Shown here: positions 1 through 4,583 of the stretch, piece after piece | Position numbering within the stretch: the stretch's first letter is position 1 | How the letters are laid out: each line of letters opens with the position of its first letter | Origin: CALLVF01 sp964632205 | GTDB lineage: Bacteria; Patescibacteriota; Microgenomatia; UBA1406; GWC2-37-13 | Direction: 5' to 3' | NCBI GenBank assembly: GCA_964632205.1 | Contig: CAZWBE010000020.1 | Coordinates: forward strand, 1-6,287 | DNA: 6,287 nucleotides | Program-made: the position numbers and the translations under genes | Notes under the pieces: model-generated | What the model saw: the letters and a program-made list of their open reading frames with translations, nothing else | What the model was told of the DNA's origin: nothing | Database searches by the model: none

Positions 1-12
1 TAAAATACTCAT

Positions 13-213
13 ATGGACAAAAGTAAAATTCCCACCCCGGCTTTTACGAGAGAGATTATTGATGAGTTGAAAAAAGTTACCTGGCCGACAAAAAAACAGA
101 CAATGAGATTGACGGCGGTGGTAATTATTGTTTCCTTGATAATTGGGATTTATATCGGTATAATAGATATTTTCTTGACAAAGGCGTTGGAGTTGATTAC
201 TCAGTTAAGATGA
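13..213 (+). CDS. secE: Preprotein translocase subunit SecE
   Basis: SecE is the small essential membrane subunit that clamps SecY in the SecYEG protein-conducting channel. This 66-residue protein is the minimal, single-span bacterial form. A basic amphipathic N-terminal helix carries the family signature ELKKVTWPT (residues 18-26), followed by one hydrophobic membrane segment at roughly residues 33-55 and a short C-terminal tail. Escherichia coli SecE has three spans, but most bacteria have this one-span type. The ATG at 13 is the only sensible start; only 12 bases lie upstream in the window, so promoter and ribosome site cannot be judged. The gene ends in TGA and is followed 59 bases later by nusG, the classic secE-nusG pairing. 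Identification rests on the signature, size and context. Confidence 0.95.
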   Translation: MDKSKIPTPAFTREIIDELKKVTWPTKKQTMRLTAVVIIVSLIIGIYIGIIDIFLTKALELITQLR

Positions 214-272
214 CAAAAATTATCATTTAAATTTTTAGACAGCCAATATTTTTTATTTAATATTTTAGGACA

Positions 273-854
273 ATGGAGGAAAAAAACCAAACTCAATTAA
301 CAACATCGCCATCAGCTGATGCTAATCCCACTAAAGGCAAATGGTATGTCATTCATACTCAGACTGGTTATGAAGGGCGAGTAAAAGCCGCCTTAGAACA
401 ACGGATAAAAAGTTTAGCTGTTGAAAATAAAATTTTTGATGTGATTATCCCAAAGCGGGAGGTAGTTGTTGTTAAACGAGGTAAAAAAACCAAAGCGACA
501 GAGAAAGTTTTTCCCGGTTATATCTTAGTCAGAATGATTTTGGATGATGAATCTTGGTTGGTGGTGCGGACAACTGAGGGAGTGACAGGTTTTGTTGGCG
601 CCGGATTAAAACCAACTCCCATTTCAGAAAAAGAAGTCGAGGCAATTATGAAATTTGTTCAACAAGAGACGCCCAAGTATAAAGCTAAATTTACTGTTGG
701 TGAAGCCGTGAAAATCACCGAAGGCCCTTTTGCTGACTTTTTAGGAACAATTGAGGCAATTGATGAAGAAAGAGGAAAAGTAAGAGTTTTGGTTTCCATT
801 TTTGATCGCGAGACGCCGGTTGAGTTAGACTTTTTACAAGTGGCGAAATTATAA
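273..854 (+). CDS. nusG: Transcription termination/antitermination factor NusG
   Basis: NusG binds elongating RNA polymerase, modulates pausing and Rho termination, and couples transcription to the ribosome. The 193-residue protein has both expected domains. The NGN domain starts at KWYVIHTQTGYE (about 23-34), includes FPGYILVRM (80-88) and the WLVVRTTEGVTGFVG stretch (95-109). The KOW domain spans about 140-193, with VGEAVKITEGPFADFLGTI at 142-160 and the closing strand PVELDFLQVAKL. Residues 1-22 are a polar, probably disordered leader. Length is close to that of typical NusG (about 180). The ATG at 273 is the only start that keeps the NGN domain complete. An AGGA at 267-270 sits too near the ATG for a normal Shine-Dalgarno site. 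It lies between secE and rplK, as in most bacteria. Confidence 0.97.
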   Translation: MEEKNQTQLTTSPSADANPTKGKWYVIHTQTGYEGRVKAALEQRIKSLAVENKIFDVIIPKREVVVVKRGKKTKATEKVFPGYILVRMILDDESWLVVRTTEGVTGFVGAGLKPTPISEKEVEAIMKFVQQETPKYKAKFTVGEAVKITEGPFADFLGTIEAIDEERGKVRVLVSIFDRETPVELDFLQVAKL

Positions 855-859
855 CTTTT

Positions 860-907
860 AATTAGCAACCCATCATTATTATTTTTAAAATAATTAAAAT
901 TAGCAAC
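860..907 (+). repeat. Direct repeat AATTAGCAAC in the nusG-rplK spacer
   Basis: The ten bases AATTAGCAAC occur at 860-869, just after the nusG stop codon, and again at 898-907, ending one base before the rplK ATG. The second copy occupies the place where a Shine-Dalgarno sequence would be expected. The repeat may be a protein or RNA binding element, or the result of a small duplication. No function is known to me. Confidence 0.4.
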
Positions 908-912
908 GATGG
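870..912 (+). promoter_or_regulatory. Possible start-masking hairpin in the rplK leader
   Basis: CCATC at 870-874 is a perfect complement of GATGG at 908-912, which contains the rplK start codon (909-911). Between them lies an AT-only inverted repeat, ATTATTTT (878-885) and AAAATAAT (887-894). A folded leader could therefore hide the rplK AUG. L1 is known to repress its own L11 operon by binding a leader that mimics its 23S rRNA site. I do not see that consensus clearly here, so a regulatory role is only inference. The outer helix is just 5 base pairs and could be chance in AT-rich DNA. Confidence 0.25.
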
Positions 913-1334
913 CAAAAAAAATCAAAACAATCATCAAATTAAATCTTCCTGCCGGCGAGGCAACTCCGGCACCGCCGGTTGGGCCGGCCTTAGGTCAGCA
1001 TGGTGTGCCGATTATGGATTTTATCAAAGAGTACAACGCCCGAACCGCTAAACAAAAAGGGCAGATTATTCCAGCCGTAATCACGGTTTATCAGGATAGA
1101 AGTTTTACTTTCATTACTAAATTACCTCCTGTGGCTGACTTAATTAAGAAAAAATTAAATTTGAAAAAAGGTTCTGGTAAACCTAAGACAGAAAAGGTTG
1201 GTCAGTTAACCAAAGCTCAAGTGGAAGAGATAGCCAAAGAGAAATTAGCTGATTTAAACACACAAGATTTACCAACAGCGGTGAAAATCGTTGAGGGGAC
1301 AGCCAGATCAATGGGTGTGGAGATTAAAAATTAA
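909..1334 (+). CDS. rplK: 50S ribosomal protein L11 (uL11)
   Basis: L11 forms the stalk base with the GTPase-associated region of 23S rRNA and helps elongation and release factors work on the ribosome. At 141 residues it has exactly the common bacterial length. The N-terminal domain has the proline-rich signature GEATPAPPVGPALGQHGV (16-33), the linker follows near residue 70, and the C-terminal rRNA-binding domain contains SGKPKTEKVGQLTKAQ (89-104) and the closing GTARSMGV (130-137). The ATG at 909 gives the canonical start MAKKIKTIIKL. No Shine-Dalgarno sequence precedes it; the leader instead holds a direct repeat and a possible hairpin that includes the start codon. rplA begins 19 bases after its stop, so the two are almost certainly co-transcribed. 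Confidence 0.98.
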   Translation: MAKKIKTIIKLNLPAGEATPAPPVGPALGQHGVPIMDFIKEYNARTAKQKGQIIPAVITVYQDRSFTFITKLPPVADLIKKKLNLKKGSGKPKTEKVGQLTKAQVEEIAKEKLADLNTQDLPTAVKIVEGTARSMGVEIKN

Positions 1335-1353
1335 CGGCAAAAAAACAAAATCT

Positions 1354-2205
1354 ATGGGAAAGATTAGAACACGGATATTAGGGTTAGAAGAGGTGGAAAG
1401 GAAACAAAAAGAAGAACAAAAACAACGGGCGCAGGAAAAAAAACAAGAAAAACGCAAAGTCCGTGCCCCCGGTTTAAAAGGTGGCGAGCGGATGGTTGAG
1501 TTAACGGTCAAAGAGGAAGACTTGGCCAAGATGGAAGAAGCAAAAAAGATTTTAACCGAGAAAAAAGAGGTTAAAAAACCAGAAGTCAAAAGGATAAGAA
1601 AAAAAAGAGCCAGAGGCCAAAAATATCAAAAAGCCAAAAGCTTGGTTGATAAAAAAAAGACATATAAATTAGAGGAGGCGATTAAACTATTAAAGCAAAT
1701 AAAATATACAGAATTTGATGAATCGGTTGAACTGCATTTAAACGTTGATAAGGTCGGGCTAAAAGGCGAAGTGAGTTTGCCTTATTCAACCGGTAAATCA
1801 GTGAAAGTAGCGGTGGTGAATGAAAAGGTTTTAGGACAGATTGAGGAGGGAAAAATTGATTTTGATGTTCTTGTTACCCATCCGTCTTTTATGCCCCGCT
1901 TGATTAAGCTGGCGAAAATTTTAGGCCCAAAAGGTCTAATGCCCAATCCCAAAACAGGCACGATTTCCGAGAATCCAGACGAGGTGGTTAAAAAATTTCA
2001 AAAAGGGGTTTTGCGCTGGAAAACTGAGCCAAAATTTCCTCTTATTCACCAGATGATTGGGAAAATTTCTTTTGAGGAAAAACAAATAAGCGAAAATGTC
2101 GTTGCCTTTATCAAATCAGTGGGCGTTAAGCATATAAAATCGGCTTTTATCAAAACAACGATGAGTCCAGCGCTGAAAATAGAATTGTCCTCAACAGCTT
2201 ATTAA
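1354..2205 (+). CDS. rplA: 50S ribosomal protein L1 (uL1), N-terminally extended
   Basis: L1 forms the mobile L1 stalk at the ribosomal E site and usually represses its own operon. The 283-residue protein carries the family signature GPKGLMPNPKTGT (191-203), the domain I start TYKLEEAIKLLK (103-114) and LPYSTGKSVKVAVV (142-155). Two features are unusual. Residues 1 to about 90 form a highly charged Lys/Glu/Arg/Gln extension absent from E. coli L1 (234 residues). The middle domain II is also short: between the TGKSVKVAV and DFDV blocks about 18 residues are missing relative to my recalled E. coli sequence, with another 4-5 missing earlier. The ATG at 1354 was chosen because it lies just after the rplK stop; the frame is open further upstream but inside rplK. 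No Shine-Dalgarno site is seen. rplJ/rplL do not follow. Confidence 0.95.
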   Translation: MGKIRTRILGLEEVERKQKEEQKQRAQEKKQEKRKVRAPGLKGGERMVELTVKEEDLAKMEEAKKILTEKKEVKKPEVKRIRKKRARGQKYQKAKSLVDKKKTYKLEEAIKLLKQIKYTEFDESVELHLNVDKVGLKGEVSLPYSTGKSVKVAVVNEKVLGQIEEGKIDFDVLVTHPSFMPRLIKLAKILGPKGLMPNPKTGTISENPDEVVKKFQKGVLRWKTEPKFPLIHQMIGKISFEEKQISENVVAFIKSVGVKHIKSAFIKTTMSPALKIELSSTAY

Positions 2206-2208
2206 CTT

Positions 2209-2228
2209 TTCAATAAAATTCAATAAAA
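2209..2228 (+). repeat. Perfect 10-base tandem duplication after rplA
   Basis: TTCAATAAAA is repeated twice head to tail, beginning four bases after the rplA stop codon. The 50-base gap to the convergent gene holds this duplication but no GC-rich hairpin with a T-run on either strand, so no intrinsic terminator is evident for the ribosomal protein cluster. A replication-slippage origin is likely. Confidence 0.6.
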
Positions 2229-2255
2229 ATAGATTTAAGGCGAAATTAAAACATT

Positions 2256-2858
2256 TTAGGAAAAAATCACATTAAATCCAAGATCTTGAATGAATGCCAT
2301 AACTTCTCGAGGTAGCATTTGTGGTAAAATTCCTGATAGTGCATCTTTTGGCCATTCTCCGCAAGGTTTAGGAAATTCGAAATATATTTGAATTGGTGGG
2401 GTGGCCATATTATATTGCAGTCTTAGCCTACCGTTTTCACTTGGAGAGAATATGTTTAGTGGTATACGCCCCATTTCATCTTCGGTCAGAGGATAAGGAA
2501 ACCTCAATTCTTCTTTCCCATCCGTCGTTATACCAAACACTCCACTCATTGGGAAATTATAAGATTGGCCGCCATAAACCAAATTAGGAAAACGAGGCGT
2601 TTGATCTAGGAAAAATTTAAAGACAAGTTGCCCGCCAGGGAGCCCGGGTGGGAATAGATTGATATCTAATCTCAGTAACTTTTCATCACTCCGATTACTC
2701 CGGTAAAGAATCACCCTTGATTCATAAGATTCATAAGAAGGCTCAGCTCTATCTACCTTAACATGTTTTCCATAATAAGTCTGCCATGGATATATTCCAT
2801 CTCTACTAAAAGGCCCGTTCAAATACGTAAATCCTTGAGGTCGTTCCTTTGTTGTCAT
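2256..2858 (-). CDS. Hypothetical protein, unrecognised, probably beta-rich and soluble
   Basis: I do not recognise this 200-residue protein. It has no signal peptide, membrane segment or evident catalytic motif. It is rich in Pro, Gly, Tyr and Phe and short alternating hydrophobic stretches, such as LVFKFFLD (78-85) and IQIYFEF (156-162), which suggests a beta-sandwich or barrel-like fold; the last 30 residues look helical. Two three-residue tandem repeats, YESYES (42-47) and RSNRSD (53-58), reflect nine-base duplications in the DNA. Its only cysteine is at about residue 166. The ATG at 2858 is favoured because a strong promoter lies immediately upstream, giving a leader of about 20 bases without a Shine-Dalgarno site. 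It is convergent with rplA, and codon use appears less biased to A/T than in neighbours, which may mean horizontal acquisition. Its coding status is supported by ORF length, amino-acid composition and the promoter. Confidence 0.75.
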   Translation of the reverse strand: MTTKERPQGFTYLNGPFSRDGIYPWQTYYGKHVKVDRAEPSYESYESRVILYRSNRSDEKLLRLDINLFPPGLPGGQLVFKFFLDQTPRFPNLVYGGQSYNFPMSGVFGITTDGKEELRFPYPLTEDEMGRIPLNIFSPSENGRLRLQYNMATPPIQIYFEFPKPCGEWPKDALSGILPQMLPREVMAFIQDLGFNVIFS

Positions 2859-2884
2859 TTTTTAAAAACGAAATTATAGGGAAA

Positions 2885-2912
2885 ATTATACCAAAAAATT
2901 ATTTTTTTTCAA
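2885..2912 (-). promoter_or_regulatory. Strong sigma-70-type promoter for the unknown 200-residue gene
   Basis: Read on the minus strand, a TTGAAA -35 box (2907-2912) is separated by 16 bases from a perfect TATAAT -10 box (2885-2890). The -10 is preceded by TGG, giving an extended -10 element. Transcription would start near 2878, about 20 bases before the ATG at 2858. A second TATAAT lies at 2873-2878 on the same strand and could give an almost leaderless transcript. This is the best-matching promoter in the window. Confidence 0.65.
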
Positions 2913-3086
2913 GAACTCCTGTCATTTAGCACTATACTATAATTTTTATGATTTTTTTGTTTAAGGTCTTTTTTTATGCGGTATTTTATGAATAAATATT
3001 GTCTTTGACTGTTATTTAAAAATTTTAATCGACTTTTTAATTTTAATTATTTTAGGAAAAAGTTTTTAATTTTGTCTTTAGTGATG

Positions 3087-3120
3087 AAGCAACCCAATAT
3101 AAAATGCCGGTTGTTTTTTT
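3087..3120 (+). terminator. Terminator-like hairpin on the plus strand
   Basis: AAGCAACC (3087-3094) pairs with GGTTGTTT (3109-3116), including one G-U pair, around a 14-base loop, and the stem runs into seven T residues (3114-3120). The T-run is on the plus strand only, so it would stop plus-strand transcription. No plus-strand gene lies directly upstream; the nearest is rplA, 880 bases away. Stem GC content is modest and the loop is large, so the call is tentative. Confidence 0.3.
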
Positions 3121-3133
3121 GAGATAAAAACGA

Positions 3134-3811
3134 TTATATCCTAAACCTTCTTTTGGCTGCTTGGATAATGAGGTGGGCGGCGTCTTCAATTGAGAGATGG
3201 GGGCCGGTGCGGATAACTAAATCATAATGATGGGCCTTTCGTGGGTCATGATTAAAAAGGATTTTAGTAAATTCCACTCTCTGTTTATCAGATTTTTCAA
3301 TCTGGTCGATTGCTTGTTTTTCAGTGAGATTTTCATAATGCTTCATCCAAGTAATTCGTTGGGACATTTCGCAGATAAGGCGCACCTTAAGAGAGTGAGG
3401 GAAGAGAAAATTAGCGCCACGACCGACAATAATGGCATGGCCGCGGGCGGCGATTTTTGAAAGGACTTTCAATAGATTTTTGTAATAACTAGTGAGACTA
3501 AGATGCTTTTTGCCAAAAAAATCAGCGATAATTTTATTCACCAACGGAAGAGAGCCCTCATCAATTTCTTTAATTAACTCTTTTTCTAAATGACTATTTT
3601 TGGCAATTTCATCAATAATTTCCTTATGGTAAACTTTCCAAGGTCGGCCTAGTTTTTTTGCCACTAAAAAAGCAATGATTTTTCCTCCCGATCCTCTTTC
3701 TCGAGAGAGAGTGATTAAAGGCAGTTCTTTTGTTCTAGATGGTTTTTTTATTTTGGTAAAAAAATATCCCAAGCACAAGTTGTTATTAATTAACTCAAAT
3801 ATTTTTTTCAT
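3134..3811 (-). CDS. Cytidylate kinase-like P-loop protein
   Basis: This 225-residue cytoplasmic protein looks like the cytidylate kinase-like family (Pfam Cytidylate_kin_2 type), whose members resemble nucleoside monophosphate kinases but mostly lack proven substrates. The phosphate-binding region is ITLSRERGSGGKIIAFLVAKKLG (33-55); as is usual in this family it is not a strict GxxxxGK[ST] Walker A, and here GSGGK replaces the common GSGGR. Further family marks are the GHAIIVGRGANFLF strand-loop (124-137), the basic lid-like stretch near DKQRVEFTKILFNHDP (175-190), and HHYDLVIRTGPHLSIEDAAHLI (194-215). Residues 1-30 are an extra N-terminal segment. The start at 3811 follows an AT-rich promoter region shared with the divergent HEPN gene; no Shine-Dalgarno site is present. 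The general fold is fairly sure, the substrate is not. It is distinct from the housekeeping Cmk. Confidence 0.82.
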   Translation of the reverse strand: MKKIFELINNNLCLGYFFTKIKKPSRTKELPLITLSRERGSGGKIIAFLVAKKLGRPWKVYHKEIIDEIAKNSHLEKELIKEIDEGSLPLVNKIIADFFGKKHLSLTSYYKNLLKVLSKIAARGHAIIVGRGANFLFPHSLKVRLICEMSQRITWMKHYENLTEKQAIDQIEKSDKQRVEFTKILFNHDPRKAHHYDLVIRTGPHLSIEDAAHLIIQAAKRRFRI

Positions 3812-3904
3812 AAGCAGATATAATTTATTAACAATTTATTAAACAGGTATAATTTATTATAACCAACGTTTATTATAACAAATACCAAAAAGGCAAAGAA
3901 AATT
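3812..3904. promoter_or_regulatory. Divergent promoter region with short direct repeats
   Basis: These 93 bases separate the kinase-like gene (-) from the HEPN gene (+), so both promoters must lie here or inside the genes. TATAAT boxes occur on the plus strand at 3819-3824 and 3848-3853, and on the minus strand at 3856-3861 and 3872-3877. A TTAACA at 3828-3833 is the nearest -35-like match for the plus box at 3848, but its 14-base spacing is short. Overlapping opposite boxes mean the two genes could compete for polymerase or share a regulator. Confidence 0.5.
3815..3879 (+). repeat. Short direct repeats in the divergent spacer
   Basis: CAGATATAATTTATTA (3815-3830) recurs as CAGGTATAATTTATTA (3844-3859), 15 of 16 bases identical and 29 bases apart. 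A second pair, TTTATTATAAC, lies at 3853-3863 and 3869-3879, exactly 16 bases apart. The copies contain the -10-like boxes of both strands. They could be operator sites or old slippage duplications; low base complexity weakens either reading. Confidence 0.5.
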
Positions 3905-4378
3905 ATGGATACTTACACGGCTTTTTGGCACTATCTTTCTCCAAATCAAAAAGACCTAATTTTGGAAGGGCAATACTTGATGAATGATGTTATTCGTCAG
4001 CAAAAATATCATTTTAAAGACTACTCATTCATTATTTTTCCTTTTGCTAAGGCTTATGAGGGGTTTTTGAAGCAACTTTTTAAAGATACCGGTTTGATTT
4101 CCCATTTGGATTATATCAACGACCATTTGCGTTTGGGTAAATTGCTTTCTCCGGCCCTTGTTGGCCGCTTGGGAGAGCGATCTCTTTATAGAAAGATTAT
4201 GGAAAAAAGTTCTAAGGATTTAGCCGATAAGATTTGGGAGACATGGAAACTTGGCCGCAACCAAATTTTTCATTATTTTCCCCATAATTTGAAATCAGTT
4301 ACATTTGAGGAAGCGCAAAAGATTGTCAATCAAATTATTAAGACAATGGAAGAGACGTATAGAAGGTTAAAGGTTTAA
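3905..4378 (+). CDS. HEPN-type protein resembling RnlA/LsoA toxin catalytic domain
   Basis: This 157-residue, largely helical cytoplasmic protein carries RNQIFH at residues 118-123, which fits the RX4-6H motif of HEPN ribonucleases. The RNase LS toxin RnlA uses the same Arg-X4-His spacing in its C-terminal Dmd-binding domain. The FPFAKAYEGFLKQLF helix (45-59) also resembles, from memory, the conserved helix of that domain. The N-terminal domains of full RnlA (about 357 residues) are absent, so it is a stand-alone HEPN domain. A metal-independent RNase activity, typically active as a dimer, is a reasonable inference. No RnlB-like or nucleotidyltransferase (MNT) antitoxin is adjacent: upstream is a divergent kinase-like gene and downstream 205 bases without a gene. 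The start at 3905 is the first ATG after the promoter region. An alternative is a non-toxic HEPN protein with a nucleotide-binding or scaffold role. Confidence 0.75.
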   Translation: MDTYTAFWHYLSPNQKDLILEGQYLMNDVIRQQKYHFKDYSFIIFPFAKAYEGFLKQLFKDTGLISHLDYINDHLRLGKLLSPALVGRLGERSLYRKIMEKSSKDLADKIWETWKLGRNQIFHYFPHNLKSVTFEEAQKIVNQIIKTMEETYRRLKV

Positions 4379-4583
4379 TATTTATTGCATTACATCAATT
4401 TCTATACGATTTGGTAGATTAATGAGTTTGACAACAAGCCAACTATCATAAAAAACTGTTTATTTCGTTTTAAAGAGGGCAAAATGGACGCAACTTATAG
4501 ATTATACTTGAATCAATGATTGAATTAGTAAGGAAAATATTATATGCTCTTTAAGTCATAAGAAATTGATTTTATTTAATTTT
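4379..4583. other. Intergenic region between the HEPN gene and glyA
   Basis: This AT-rich 205-base spacer contains no ORF of note on either strand and no convincing terminator. It holds a perfect TTGACA at 4428-4433 without a good -10 at the usual distance. A weaker pair lies nearer glyA: TTGAAT (4520-4525) and TATATG (4541-4546), 15 bases apart, which could drive glyA from a leader of about 30 bases. A short inverted repeat, TCAAT-G-ATTGA, lies at about 4513-4523. No antitoxin-like reading frame was found. Confidence 0.5.

Noticed and set aside
211..213. TGA read as glycine, as in Gracilibacteria or SR1
   Set aside because: TGA ends secE at the expected length, and no conserved gene in the window contains an in-frame TGA.
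659..937. Open frame on the minus strand opposite the end of nusG
   Set aside because: It runs antisense to a highly conserved gene and has no family resemblance or start context.
1291..1353. Upstream in-frame extension of rplA
   Set aside because: It overlaps the end of rplK in another frame; the ATG at 1354 just after the rplK stop gives a natural start.
1308..1589. Open frame on the minus strand opposite the rplA N-terminal extension
   Set aside because: Its Ser/Phe/Cys-rich composition is the antisense reflection of Lys/Glu/Arg-rich codons.
2393..2587. Plus-strand open frame inside the unknown minus-strand gene
   Set aside because: It is shorter than the opposing 200-codon frame, which has a strong promoter, and has no promoter of its own.
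2253..3061. ATTTTAGGAAAAA at 2253-2265 and 3049-3061 flanking the unknown gene, considered as an insertion target duplication
   Set aside because: A 13-base repeat is longer than most target duplications and low in complexity; by rough estimate one such match is expected by chance in AT-rich DNA of this length. The gene is not a transposase and no terminal inverted repeats are seen.
3227..3460. Plus-strand open frame inside the kinase-like gene
   Set aside because: It lies antisense to a recognised protein family.
4428..4456. Perfect TTGACA as a glyA promoter
   Set aside because: No acceptable -10 box lies 15-19 bases downstream; the sequence there is a run of A.
4566..4583. TTG start giving glyA six more residues
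   Set aside because: The added residues are hydrophobic and not family-like; the ATG at 4584 matches the usual SHMT start.
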